Below, piece by piece: positions 29,101 to 37,708 of a DNA stretch of 64,000 nt (within the stretch, counting starts at the first letter, position 1; the number at the start of each line of letters is the position of its first letter). The DNA lies in assembly GCA_964388575.1 (NCBI GenBank), contig CAYMAZ010000002.1, forward strand, positions 62,001 to 126,000, read 5' to 3'. Under the pieces are notes generated by a model that had not been told where the DNA came from, searched no databases, and saw only the letters and a program-made list of their open reading frames with translations. The position numbers and the translations under genes were made by a program. This stretch comes from CAYMAZ01 sp964388575 (GTDB lineage: Bacteria; Bacteroidota; Bacteroidia; Bacteroidales; DTU049).

Positions 29101-30655
29101 TGTACAGCAACTCACCCTGATCATGCAAGGTTTGTGGAGAATCATTGAGAAAAACAAATATGAGAACGAACTAAGAATATTTCGTGAATCACTGGAAAAC
29201 TCGACAGATGCCATTGGCATGTCTACTCCCGAAGGAAAACATTATTATCAAAACCGAGCATTTACTGAGTTATTCGGAAAAATTGGTGAAAATCCTTCAG
29301 AGTGCTTATTTGTTGACACTTCAGTTGCAGAAGAAGTTTTCAAAGCCATCTCCTCAGGGCTTGCCTGGACAGGAGAAGTTCAAATGTATGACAGAAACAA
29401 AAAAATTATTGATATTCTCCTGCGTGCATATGCAAATAAGGACAGCAAAGGAAATATAACAGCACTTGTTGGAATACATACTGACATTTCCAATAAAAAA
29501 GTATTTGAAAAAGAAATCATGCTTGCAAAAGAAAAAGCAGAAGAAAGTGATCGTTTAAAATCAGTCTTCCTTGCAAATGTCAGTCATGAAATTCGTACAC
29601 CGATGAATGCAATTCTGGGATTTCTCGAATTACTCAGAGGAGAAGGGCTAAGTCAGGAAAGGATGAAGGGTTATATCGAAATTGTCAACCAAAGTGGAAA
29701 AAGGTTATTAAATACAATTAATGATATTATTGAAATCTCAAAAATTGAAGCAGGCCAATCAGAAGTTTATATATCTGAAGTCAATGTTTCAGAAATCATG
29801 AAATTCCATCAGTATTTTTTCAGACAACAGTGTTTTGACAAGGGATTAATGCTGAAAAAGAACGAGCAGATTCACTTTGAGCAATCAATTGTAATGACCG
29901 ACAAACACAAACTTGAAGGAATTCTGACCAACCTGCTTAATAATGCTTTAAAATTCACTCATGAGGGGAGCATTGAATTTGGGAACCGAATTGAAGATGA
30001 CATGATGTTGTTTTATGTCAGTGACACAGGCATGGGCATTCCAGAAAAAAAGCTTAATGCTGTTTTTGAGAGATTTGTTCAGGCAGGCACAAAAAAATCC
30101 CGTTCACACGAGGGATCAGGGCTTGGACTTTCAATTGTAAAAGCGTATCTGGATATGCTGGGTGGTAAAATCTGGGTTGAATCAGAAGTCAATAAAGGAA
30201 GTACATTTTATTTCACAATCCCATTTAAACCAGTAAAACCTGAATTATATCAGAAAAGCATGAATGAAAACAAGGATAGTAATGGAAACAGGAAAGAGTT
30301 TAAAATGCTGGTATTCGATGATGATGAGCTGAACTTTCAATACATGGAAAAAGTTCTGAATGAAGAGCAAATTTCTTTTGTTCACGCAGAAAATGAAGCT
30401 ACTGCAATTCAATCATTATCCGAAAAGAATGAAGTTACACTTGTACTGGTCAACATCAAAATGCCCGAAATGAATGAACTCAGCCTGATTAAAAAGATAA
30501 GAGCCATCAACAGAAACATCCCAATTGTTGGACTCACAGCCTATGTCTGGTCTGAACATTCAGAATATTCCATTGATGTCAGATGTGATGACTTCATCCT
30601 GAAACCTGTAAACAGGACAGAGCTTCTCAGAGTAATCAACAAATACTCAAACTAA
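26105..30655 (+). CDS. soluble multi-PAS/GAF hybrid histidine kinase with atypical receiver
   Basis: A 1516-residue sensor kinase with no evident membrane helix, so probably cytoplasmic. The domain order, with boundaries approximate, is: PAS 20-140, PAS 165-285, PAS 286-410, GAF 425-585, PAS 595-715, PAS 715-850, GAF 865-1020, PAS 1025-1135, HisKA 1150-1215, HATPase 1260-1375, receiver 1395-1516. The phospho-acceptor His is H1161 in SHEIRTP. The ATP-binding N, G1 and G2 boxes (NLLNNALKFT, DTGMGIP, GSGLGLSIVK) are intact. In the receiver, the acidic pair, the conserved Thr and the Lys are present, but the usual phospho-acceptor Asp is Asn1450 (VNIKMP). The signal sensed and the output partner are unknown. 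Confidence 0.93.
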   Translation: MNDKLYKTIIKHIYDSPYIEFALFNTGPVVTVIWGINDHWPVLQVSDNVRDITGYSKSDLINYSLDFFSIIHPDDLERIKNEVNDCYEKNVDLFIQSYRLKLKNDQYRWFLDVKRIIRNESGELVFIVGYLIDQMYDKENQKNFLNNLQHFTNGDMWLSSQSMNITDVVFAADLNFNLTYISSSIENMTGFSPEELINTSLYEILTEQSATEMHAFLQEEIQKEQDPEAEKIQTKIIESEINNKNGSVEDIALTISFLKDHNGHPNGLQGVIRNITDRKKAEAMLKSTNEMLQLIMNNIPQFIFWKDTNSVYLGCNENFAVVAGIQSPDEITGKTDYELSWRKEEADFFVECDQRIMSSGIAEYNIIEPQLQSNGKQAWLKTNKIPLFNNSGEVIGILGTYEDITEKKIIEDQTIEREKRVTQQKTAIAQLALDQSLHSGDVQVALEYITKIVSESLQIERISIWKLADKNSKLQCLKMYELKSKTFNGRESLKTNDFPKYFETLKNESLISAEDAQHDERTSELTSLYLEPNRITSILDAGILIEGNLVGVVCCEHTGVKRKWHNDEESFLSTVAAITAQLLINAEKKCTAHRLLESEENLKITLNSIGDGVIATDIDGIITKINPVAQILTGWNIDEATGKQLTEVFNIFNIRTGEKIENPINRVFETGEIVELNNNTLLISKNQKKYHIADSAAPMKNAYGEIVGVVIVFRDITQEHEATQALADSEKKYRELYQNLNEGTASSSLDGKILEFNVAFQMMIGFQAEEIKNLSFYDFTPEKWHEFEKKIINEQVLIRGFSDTYEKELVRKDGTVFPVEITTYLTKDQDNNPVGYWGLVRDITERKKAEKSTLLNFKRSQILLQLGQMTDATLKEITNFTVENAVEITESQIGYLAFLNEDETVLSMYAWSEAAMQECAVTDKQIEFPVCETGLWGEVVRQRKPMITNNFTAENHFKKGMPEGHIQVKRHMNIPVFSGDKIVMVAGVGNKESDYNDNDVQQLTLIMQGLWRIIEKNKYENELRIFRESLENSTDAIGMSTPEGKHYYQNRAFTELFGKIGENPSECLFVDTSVAEEVFKAISSGLAWTGEVQMYDRNKKIIDILLRAYANKDSKGNITALVGIHTDISNKKVFEKEIMLAKEKAEESDRLKSVFLANVSHEIRTPMNAILGFLELLRGEGLSQERMKGYIEIVNQSGKRLLNTINDIIEISKIEAGQSEVYISEVNVSEIMKFHQYFFRQQCFDKGLMLKKNEQIHFEQSIVMTDKHKLEGILTNLLNNALKFTHEGSIEFGNRIEDDMMLFYVSDTGMGIPEKKLNAVFERFVQAGTKKSRSHEGSGLGLSIVKAYLDMLGGKIWVESEVNKGSTFYFTIPFKPVKPELYQKSMNENKDSNGNRKEFKMLVFDDDELNFQYMEKVLNEEQISFVHAENEATAIQSLSEKNEVTLVLVNIKMPEMNELSLIKKIRAINRNIPIVGLTAYVWSEHSEYSIDVRCDDFILKPVNRTELLRVINKYSN

Positions 30656-30723
30656 GCAACAATAGGGCTTAACCATATTACCCTTACTTTTTACTGGATT
30701 CGCATTGTGATCAAATATTTGAT

Positions 30724-30731
30724 TAATTTTG
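30724..30731 (+). promoter_or_regulatory. -7 box for the aspartase fusion gene
   Basis: TAATTTTG matches TAnnTTTG, with a TTG 16 bases upstream (30705-30707) as a possible -33. It lies inside the longer reading frame from 30707 and so supports the ATG at 30758. Confidence 0.5.
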
Positions 30732-30757
30732 TAAGTTCATTCATAACAACTTTAATT

Positions 30758-32602
30758 ATGCTAAGTGAAGATAAAAAAATTGATCTTATAAAAAGAAGTG
30801 AAATTTTTCATGGCCTTTCTGAAGAAGAATTCAGAAAAATAACCGTCGAAGCTGAAATTAAACAATTCGAAACGGGAGAGATATTGTTTCGTGAAAACAC
30901 TCCAAGAAAGCAAATATTTCTGATTGCTGAAGGAAAAATTGAACTGTACAAAACAACTGTACATGGTAAAGAAAAAATTATAACCTATTTTGGTAAAAAT
31001 GATTTTCTGGGTGAAGGATCACTGATGGAAGACTCACCTCATTCCACTTCTGCAAGAGCTGCCGAAAAAACAACAGTTATTGTAATAGATGGTGATTTTT
31101 TGCGTAAATATGGATCAATTGCTGTTGTCACTCTTTCAAATATTACTAGAGTTGTTTCACGCCGCATGAGATATGCCAACGCACGGGCAATCAACTCAAC
31201 AGCCCAGTATGAATCCGGAAAAACACGCCTTGAACATGATTTGCTTGGAGACAGGAATGTTCCCTACGAATATTATTACGGAATTCAAACCCTCCGTGCT
31301 CTTGAAAATTTTAACATCAGTGGAATTACTCTTAATTTTTATCCGGATCTCATTGATGCTCTTGCAATCGTTAAAATGTCTGCCGCAAAAGCAAATCATG
31401 AATTGGGATTTCTGACAGATGAATTAGCTGAAGCAATTGTTGAAGCATGTAAGGAAATCATGGTGAACAAATACCATTCACATTTTGTGGTTGACATGAT
31501 TCAGGGGGGAGCAGGAACATCAACCAATATGAATGCAAATGAAGTGATTGCAAATAGAGCTCTCGAACTGATGGGCAAAGAAAAAGGCCAGTACGATTAT
31601 TGTCATCCAAACAATCATGTGAACCTGTCACAGTCAACAAACGACGCGTATCCAACTGCAATCAAGATTGCACTTATCAAATCAAATAAGAAACTGATTG
31701 ATGTTTTATACGAACTAATTGCAGCATTCTGGAAAAAAGGCAAAGAGTTTGCTCAGGTCATAAAAATGGGACGCACTCAATTACAGGATGCTGTTCCGAT
31801 GACACTTGGTCAGACATTTGATGCATTTGCAGTTACATTAGAAGAAGAAGTACGTCAGCTGAAAGCATCATCAGATTTGTTTCTTGAAGTGAATATGGGA
31901 GGTACTGCAATCGGAACAGGAATCAATGCTGATCCTGCCTACAGTGAGAAAGTTGTTGACCATTTGAGAAAGATCACTGGAATGGATATCAAACTGGCAA
32001 AAAATCTGGTCGAAGCAACCCAGGACACCGGTGATTTTGTGACATATTCAGGAGCTCTGAAACGCCTTGCAGTCAAATTATCAAAAATTTCAAACGACCT
32101 GCGTCTGCTTTCATCAGGACCCCGGGCAGGATTTAATGAAATCAATCTTCCTCCAATGCAGCCCGGCTCAACCATTATGCCAGGGAAAGTAAATCCTGTG
32201 ATCCCTGAAGTGGTGAACCAGATTGCCTTTAAGGTTATTGGAAATGACCTGACGGTTTCACTGGCAGCAGAAGCCGGACAACTTGAGCTGAACGTCATGG
32301 AACCTGTTATTGTGCAAAGTCTCTTCGAATCCATTGAAATGCTCAAAAACGGCATGCAGGTTCTTGGTGACCGTTGTGTGGAAGGAATTACTGCTAACGA
32401 AAAAAGATGTCGTTTGATGGTACAAAATTCTATCGGGCTGGTTACTGCACTTAATCCATTTATTGGCTATGAGGCCTCAACTGAAATTGCCCGTGAAGCC
32501 ATGGAAACCGGGAAAAGTGTTTACGAACTGGTTTTGGAAAGAAAAATTCTTACAAAGGAAAGGCTCGATGAGATTCTGAAACCGGAAAATATGATCAGAT
32601 AA
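30758..32602 (+). CDS. aspA: aspartate ammonia-lyase with N-terminal cyclic-nucleotide-binding domain
   Basis: A 614-residue protein. Residues 1-130 form a CRP-type cyclic-nucleotide-binding domain (FETGEILFRENTPRKQIFLI, then GKNDFLGEGSLMED). Residues 140-614 form a full aspartase (L-aspartate to fumarate plus ammonia), with the fumarase/aspartase signature GSTIMPGKVNP near residue 470 and intact active-site regions (GTSTNMNANEVIANRA, QSTNDAYPT). Plain aspartases are about 470 residues. The extra domain lacks a DNA-binding helix-turn-helix, so it more likely regulates the enzyme allosterically than controls genes. It follows the hybrid kinase gene but has its own promoter box. Confidence 0.9.
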   Translation: MLSEDKKIDLIKRSEIFHGLSEEEFRKITVEAEIKQFETGEILFRENTPRKQIFLIAEGKIELYKTTVHGKEKIITYFGKNDFLGEGSLMEDSPHSTSARAAEKTTVIVIDGDFLRKYGSIAVVTLSNITRVVSRRMRYANARAINSTAQYESGKTRLEHDLLGDRNVPYEYYYGIQTLRALENFNISGITLNFYPDLIDALAIVKMSAAKANHELGFLTDELAEAIVEACKEIMVNKYHSHFVVDMIQGGAGTSTNMNANEVIANRALELMGKEKGQYDYCHPNNHVNLSQSTNDAYPTAIKIALIKSNKKLIDVLYELIAAFWKKGKEFAQVIKMGRTQLQDAVPMTLGQTFDAFAVTLEEEVRQLKASSDLFLEVNMGGTAIGTGINADPAYSEKVVDHLRKITGMDIKLAKNLVEATQDTGDFVTYSGALKRLAVKLSKISNDLRLLSSGPRAGFNEINLPPMQPGSTIMPGKVNPVIPEVVNQIAFKVIGNDLTVSLAAEAGQLELNVMEPVIVQSLFESIEMLKNGMQVLGDRCVEGITANEKRCRLMVQNSIGLVTALNPFIGYEASTEIAREAMETGKSVYELVLERKILTKERLDEILKPENMIR

Positions 32603-32618
32603 GCTGTTTTATTGTTAT

Positions 32619-33431
32619 TTAGGGTTGCGGAATGTGAACAACCCTTTGTGGAAATGGGATTTTGATATCATGCTTCTGAAACGCTTCAAAAATCATGACT
32701 CTGATATCACTTTTAATTTTTTCAATACGAAATACCTCATCTGACCAAAAAACAACCTGAAACTGCAAAGAAGAATCTGCAAAATCCGAAAACCTGACAG
32801 ACACTTCGGGATCTTTCAATACTGCCGGATGCAGTTTTACTGTTTCTTTCAACGTTTCAATTACTCTTCTAACATCTGAAGAATAATCAACACCAACCTG
32901 TATTTTAAATCTTGAAGACACTTTGTTGTGTGTCCAGTTGATTACTTCATTTTTTGTGAGATATGAATTGGGGAGAATAATATAATTTTCATCCCTGCCG
33001 GTAACAGTTGTCGTTCTGAATCTGATCTCATTGACCCTGCAAACCATTCCATTCACTTCAATAACATCTCCAACCTTAATCGTCCTGTCAAGCAACAAGA
33101 ATACACCTGAAACAAAATCACCGAATACCTGTTGCATTCCCAATCCCACACCCACAAGCAGGGCAGCGGAACCAGCAAGCAATACTGAAATATTGAATTT
33201 TAACAATTGAAGTGCAATCAAAATGACTAAAATCCACAAGACATACTGAGTCAGCTTAAAAATTGCATATTTTTTTGATATCTCAATTTCTTTAATCCTG
33301 TAAATTCCTTTTCTGATGATAAGCTGAATCAGAACAGCCATTGCAATTAAGATGAATAATGCAATCAAAGTTGAAACATGATAAACGTTCCCTGCAAATT
33401 CAAAAAGTTTAAAATCAATAAATTTATTCAT
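32619..33431 (-). CDS. MscS-family mechanosensitive channel, short form
   Basis: A 270-residue protein with three N-terminal hydrophobic helices. The MscS pore helix has the Ala/Gly-rich pattern (LLAGSAALLVGVGLGMQQVFGDFVSG near residue 90), and the beta domain follows (DRTIKVGDVIEVNG near 120). It is a tension-gated osmotic release valve. It is convergent with the aspartase gene and lies 18 bases downstream of the SLC13 carrier gene, with which it probably shares a transcript. Confidence 0.92.
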   Translation of the reverse strand: MNKFIDFKLFEFAGNVYHVSTLIALFILIAMAVLIQLIIRKGIYRIKEIEISKKYAIFKLTQYVLWILVILIALQLLKFNISVLLAGSAALLVGVGLGMQQVFGDFVSGVFLLLDRTIKVGDVIEVNGMVCRVNEIRFRTTTVTGRDENYIILPNSYLTKNEVINWTHNKVSSRFKIQVGVDYSSDVRRVIETLKETVKLHPAVLKDPEVSVRFSDFADSSLQFQVVFWSDEVFRIEKIKSDIRVMIFEAFQKHDIKIPFPQRVVHIPQP

Positions 33432-33449
33432 AGTGTAATATTGATGTGT

Positions 33450-35219
33450 TTATATTGGCCAAAAATACAGAATTGCCGGTATTCCAACCAAAAGAGTAAT
33501 AATCAGCATTGGCAATCCAAGTCTTAAATAATCAATAAATTTATATCCACCGGGCCCCATAACAAGCGTGTTTGACTGGTGACCGATTGGAGTGAGAAAG
33601 GCAGCAGATGCGCCGATTGCAACTGTCATTAAAAACGGATCACCGGATAATTCCATTCCTCGTGCAATCCCAAGTGCAACAGGTGCCATCAGGACAACAG
33701 TTGCAGCATTGTTGATGATGCTCGATAGTAACATTGTCACAAGTAGTATAAGTGAGAGGATAATCCATGGGTCATAGGTCGCAGATGCCTGAAGTACTAC
33801 GGATGCAATTAATTGAGCTCCACCTGAGGTCTCAAGCGCCATTCCAACTGGGATCATTGCACCGAGGAGAATGATCACCGGCCAGTCAACTGCCTGATAA
33901 ACCTGCTTCACAGGCAACACTCCAGCCAACACCATAATGAGTGCTCCAAGTGAAAAAGCAATCTCAACCGGAAGCAAACCAGAAACCACAGTGATTATGG
34001 AAATAACAAAAATACTCATAGCAAGCAGTATTTTTGTTTTAAACCCAATTCTTAATCCTCTCCTTGCCAAAGGCAAACATCCCATTTCAGAAATTGTATT
34101 GAAGATTGTTCCTTCTCTTCCCTGAAGCAAAAGTACATCCCCGTTTCTGAAAACAACTTCGTCGAGTCTACGCTGAATTGTCATGTTTTTGCGGGCAACC
34201 GCAAGCAAATTAACTCTGAAACGGTCGCGCATCCTTAATGATGATGCTGTCTGACCAACTATGTACGAATCCGACATCACAATGGCTTCAGTAATAAGAA
34301 TGGTTTCTGATCCCTCTGCAGTCTTTCTGAGTTTTTTGTTGCCTTCAAGAACAACGCCTGTATCTTCTGCAAAAGATTTCAGATTTTCTGCATCAGTTTC
34401 CAGAATTAAGATATCATGCAATAACAATGTTTCACTCCCGGAAGGTGCATGAATCCTTAGATTATTTCTAATCAATCCGAGTATCTGAACATCTGTACGT
34501 GAGTTCTTTCTGACATCAGCTATGGTTTTTCCCCTGAGTTTAGATGTTTCAACAATTCTGACCTCAGTGATATAATCGTCAATTTCAAACAGGTCTTTGT
34601 CAGATTTTTCACCAGTTCTTTTCGGAAGCAATCTCCATCCAACCAGACAAATAAAGATTATTCCTGCAACTGTTATTATAATACCAACCGGTGCAAAGTC
34701 AAACATTCCAAATGCAGCGCCTTTTTCTGTTTCTCTGAACGTTGCAATAATAATATTAGGAGGTGTTCCGATAAGCGTTGTCATTCCACCCAGCAATGAT
34801 GCAAAAGCCACAGGCATCAGAACATAAGATGGCGGATGTCCGCTTTTCCGTGCCATATGTATTGCAATTGGCATCACGATTGCCAAAGCACCAACATTAT
34901 TCATAAAAGCTGACGCAAAAGCAGTAAGTAAAGACAATACAAAAATCTGAACAATTAATTTTTTTCCGGCTTTCATTACCCATTTTCCAAGTACATCAAT
35001 GAGCCCGGAAAATTCCAGTGCCTTCCCAATGATCAATACAGCTGCAACAGTGATTACTGCCGGATGTCCAAAACCACTGAATGCGGCTGCAGGTTCAATG
35101 ACACCTGCTATTACAAGTATAAACAAAGTAATGAGCGACACAAAATCATGACGGATCTTTCCCCATGAAAAAAGAAAGAGTGCCAGTATTAATGTCCCAA
35201 AGACGATTGTATGCTGCAC
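33450..35219 (-). CDS. SLC13/DASS-type carrier with two TrkA-C domains
   Basis: A 589-residue membrane carrier. About 11-12 helices belong to the ArsB/NhaD-DASS superfamily and are split by a cytoplasmic region of two TrkA-C (RCK_C) domains at about residues 205-290 and 295-375. Family motifs include NNVGALAIVMPIAI near residue 105, TTLIGTPPNIIIA near 145 and GHQSNTLVMGPGGY near 550. The starting codon is GTG. These proteins move sulfate, phosphate or dicarboxylates, often with Na+, which fits the Na+-pumping Nqr in the window; the substrate is not readable. A minus-strand TACATTTG box is at 35233-35240. Confidence 0.88.
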   Translation of the reverse strand: MQHTIVFGTLILALFLFSWGKIRHDFVSLITLFILVIAGVIEPAAAFSGFGHPAVITVAAVLIIGKALEFSGLIDVLGKWVMKAGKKLIVQIFVLSLLTAFASAFMNNVGALAIVMPIAIHMARKSGHPPSYVLMPVAFASLLGGMTTLIGTPPNIIIATFRETEKGAAFGMFDFAPVGIIITVAGIIFICLVGWRLLPKRTGEKSDKDLFEIDDYITEVRIVETSKLRGKTIADVRKNSRTDVQILGLIRNNLRIHAPSGSETLLLHDILILETDAENLKSFAEDTGVVLEGNKKLRKTAEGSETILITEAIVMSDSYIVGQTASSLRMRDRFRVNLLAVARKNMTIQRRLDEVVFRNGDVLLLQGREGTIFNTISEMGCLPLARRGLRIGFKTKILLAMSIFVISIITVVSGLLPVEIAFSLGALIMVLAGVLPVKQVYQAVDWPVIILLGAMIPVGMALETSGGAQLIASVVLQASATYDPWIILSLILLVTMLLSSIINNAATVVLMAPVALGIARGMELSGDPFLMTVAIGASAAFLTPIGHQSNTLVMGPGGYKFIDYLRLGLPMLIITLLVGIPAILYFWPI

Positions 35220-35315
35220 AAAATTGTTTTTACAAATGTAAGTATAACCCTGTAATTTTCAAAACTTCTTTTTAAAAATATTTTAATTTTTTCTGATTCA
35301 ATACAACGCTGTATC

Positions 35316-35783
35316 TTACTTAATAATCAGGCCCAGCTCCATGATGCCTTTTAATACCGGAAAGTGAGAATTTTGATGAACAATGAATCGGTATTGTCCC
35401 GATTCATGAAACACAAATTCCGGCTCTACTTCTGTTTCAATATCACATAAACTCCCTGAACATTCTGCCAGACTTCTTCCCTTCTCATCCTCAAATCGTA
35501 TAACATAATTTTTTAACTGAACTCCTCCTGAAGGAGTAACTATTCTAACCCTGACAGGAAGTTCTGAAATGTTTATACCGTAAACATGTCGAATTCCAAG
35601 AATTATATTATAATTCCTGTTAATATCTTCAATGCTGGGTTCAAATACAATTTCATTTTCAACTTTCCACACATAATCGGGAAAAGACTTTTTCTCCCAC
35701 TTCCTGTATACACTTTGATCACATGACATCAGGAAAAGGACTGCGATTATGAAAATGAATCCAATGGAATTCTGAATTTTCAT
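35316..35783 (-). CDS. GldH-like gliding-motility lipoprotein
   Basis: A 155-residue lipoprotein with a lipobox ending at Cys21 (LFLMSC). The C-terminal FHESGQYRFIVHQNS and MELGLII match the GldH family pattern (FPESGxYxF and GLRIE). GldH is needed for gliding in Flavobacterium and is linked to the T9SS machinery; many non-gliding Bacteroidota with T9SS also encode it. The three T9SS cargo genes at 53-62 kb fit this. The assignment rests on limited motif similarity. It lies 19 bases downstream of the PsiE-like gene. Confidence 0.55.
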   Translation of the reverse strand: MKIQNSIGFIFIIAVLFLMSCDQSVYRKWEKKSFPDYVWKVENEIVFEPSIEDINRNYNIILGIRHVYGINISELPVRVRIVTPSGGVQLKNYVIRFEDEKGRSLAECSGSLCDIETEVEPEFVFHESGQYRFIVHQNSHFPVLKGIMELGLIIK

Positions 35784-35802
35784 AGGAATTTGAATTTAAG
35801 GT

Positions 35803-36321
35803 TTAAATAAGCCCACTTTCTTTTCGCTCCGGATTCTGACAACAGTTTGACGGCATTGTATCATCCAATATCAGTTTGCTTTCCTTCTCTTTCTTCTCAT
35901 CATAATCCATATCACACACAAATAATCCGGCCCTTTTAATCAGATAGTAGGTTACTGCAAGAGCAAGAATAAGAGCACCAAGACCTGCAATCATGTCACC
36001 TGACCATTCTTCCAGTTTCAGAACAACAACTTTTCTGGCAAGCGCAATTATGGCCACAAGCACAACAACTTCAACATGAACAACATTCTTTTTCAGATAT
36101 ATTTTAATCGTATCCAGCAGCTCAATACCAATGAGCACCAGTAAAAACACCCCAAACAAATCCATCAGCGAATCAAGATTCAGAAACAAATAGGAAGAAG
36201 TAACAATTGTTTTTACAAGATAATACCCAAGTTCAATAGTTGCAAGTACTAAAACGAGCCCCATCATTATGATCAGGGAATAAATTATTACTTTCTCTGT
36301 TTTGCGTGCAATTCTAATCAT
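35803..36321 (-). CDS. PsiE-like membrane protein
   Basis: A 172-residue protein with four hydrophobic helices in the pattern of the phosphate-starvation-inducible PsiE family (LFGVFLLVLIGIELLDTIKIYL in the middle, then HVEVVVLVAIIALARKVVV). The molecular role of PsiE is unknown. The last 40 residues are charged and probably cytoplasmic. A promoter box TATATTTG (minus strand) is at 36341-36348. It lies between an antiporter gene upstream and the GldH-like gene downstream, on the same strand. Confidence 0.75.
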   Translation of the reverse strand: MIRIARKTEKVIIYSLIIMMGLVLVLATIELGYYLVKTIVTSSYLFLNLDSLMDLFGVFLLVLIGIELLDTIKIYLKKNVVHVEVVVLVAIIALARKVVVLKLEEWSGDMIAGLGALILALAVTYYLIKRAGLFVCDMDYDEKKEKESKLILDDTMPSNCCQNPERKESGLI

Positions 36322-36340
36322 AATATATAATTTGATATGG

Positions 36341-36348
36341 CAAATATA
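36341..36348 (-). promoter_or_regulatory. -7 box for the PsiE-like/GldH-like genes
   Basis: Minus-strand TATATTTG followed by C, an exact TAnnTTTG match, 20 bases before the PsiE-like ATG. Confidence 0.5.
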
Positions 36349-36353
36349 GTAAA

Positions 36354-37553
36354 TTACAATGAATTTTCTTCTGGAAGCGGGGCTGAAGTTTGTTTTTTTG
36401 TGATCATTAACCCGAACATCATGGTAATAGCGGTAAGCACAACAACCTGTATCATCATTGGTCTGTTTACAAAAGAAATTTGTTGAAACGGCTCAATGGA
36501 TAAAAAGAGTAAAATTGAAATCAATCCCCGGGGGGCTATAAAAAGCAATGGAAACAAAGGGTATTTTGAAATTTTTAATTGAATAATTCTGAAAAATACG
36601 ATTATTCCTACAATACCCAACGCCCAAACTAATGTTGAAGGATTGAGCAAATCTTTCGTATCAATTAAAAATCCAAACAACAGAAAAAAAGATGCTCTGA
36701 TCATAAATGTCGCTTCTGTTGTAAGTTCTTTAAATTTCTGTGTTTCCTTCTCCAACACTCCTGTATTCACAAATTTGAATCTTTTGAATTGGTTTAGTTT
36801 ATTGAGATTTGCCAGAAAAAGTCCAAACATAATGATAAAAATCAGTGCCGGCAGATGAAATTGTTTAAAAACGGCATAAATCAGGATGATCAGCAAAATG
36901 ATTGGGAAAAATTTTACCTGATGCTTGATTTTGTTAAGTAAGACTGCAAGACCTGCAATTGCAATAATGGACGTGATTAGAATTAATACCAACTGAAGGG
37001 TAAAGTTTATAAATGTGAACAAATTAATGACGGTATTCAGAGCAATAAAATTGAAAAAAAGCACTCCCAGGATATCCGAAATGCTGCTTTCAAAAATTAC
37101 AAATTCTCTTTGTTTCTGCGGAAGGTGCCTGATGCTGGGAATTGCCACAGCACTGCTAATTATACAAAACGGAACAGCATTTATCAAACTGTTAATTAAG
37201 GAATATCCTCCGTAATACTGAAAAACCATAGAAAGGAAAAAAGCCATCATCACCAATGGCAACAATGCTCCAAGAAACGATTTATTAATCAGTCCCATTT
37301 TTGATCTGTATAATTTCAGGTCAAAAGAACTCTCAAGAACGATCAGGATAAGCCCCAATGTCCCAAGGATTGGCAAAACAAAAGACAAATCTGGAATGAC
37401 AACCCCAAGAAAAATTAAAACCTGTTGAACAAACCATCCAAGAAGGAGTAACAATATTACTGAAGGGATTCTTGTCCAGATTGAAGTCACATCAAAAACA
37501 TACCCCAACAGTAAAAGTGAACATATTGTAATTATTATAATGGTACTATCCAT
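36354..37553 (-). CDS. cation:proton antiporter (CPA family)
   Basis: A 399-residue membrane protein with about 12-13 helices, similar to NhaP/KefB-type sodium or potassium/proton antiporters. A hydrophobic N-terminal helix comes first, then IPSVILLLLLGWFVQQ, and GLILIVLESSFDLKLYRSK near residue 70 where the family carries its functional acidic pair region. It lacks the TrkA-N regulatory tail found in Kef proteins. It probably maintains Na+/H+ balance beside the Na+-pumping Nqr. Its promoter box (minus-strand TATATTTGC) lies at 37586-37593. Confidence 0.85.
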   Translation of the reverse strand: MDSTIIIITICSLLLLGYVFDVTSIWTRIPSVILLLLLGWFVQQVLIFLGVVIPDLSFVLPILGTLGLILIVLESSFDLKLYRSKMGLINKSFLGALLPLVMMAFFLSMVFQYYGGYSLINSLINAVPFCIISSAVAIPSIRHLPQKQREFVIFESSISDILGVLFFNFIALNTVINLFTFINFTLQLVLILITSIIAIAGLAVLLNKIKHQVKFFPIILLIILIYAVFKQFHLPALIFIIMFGLFLANLNKLNQFKRFKFVNTGVLEKETQKFKELTTEATFMIRASFFLLFGFLIDTKDLLNPSTLVWALGIVGIIVFFRIIQLKISKYPLFPLLFIAPRGLISILLFLSIEPFQQISFVNRPMMIQVVVLTAITMMFGLMITKKQTSAPLPEENSL

Positions 37554-37585
37554 GAGAATATGATGAAATTCTTAATTCTGCTATG

Positions 37586-37593
37586 CAAATATA
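37586..37593 (-). promoter_or_regulatory. -7 box for the antiporter gene
   Basis: Minus-strand TATATTTG followed by C, 33 bases before the antiporter ATG. Confidence 0.5.
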
Positions 37594-37691
37594 TGGAGAA
37601 GATTTCAATTTTGATACCATCCAACATAATTTAATATTCCTGCAATCTCCCTTATTATGAAGAAAAAATTATACCAAAAACGATTATTCAC

Positions 37692-37699
37692 TAAATTTG
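37692..37699 (+). promoter_or_regulatory. -7 box for the polyprenyl synthase gene
   Basis: TAAATTTG followed by C. It overlaps an in-frame TTG at 37697 and so supports ATG 37709 (or 37712) as the start, with a very short leader. Confidence 0.45.
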
Positions 37700-37708
37700 C
37701 AACGGGTC

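Noticed and set aside
31939..32355. Minus-strand open frame of 138 codons
   Set aside because: Antisense of conserved aspartase sequence including its catalytic signature.
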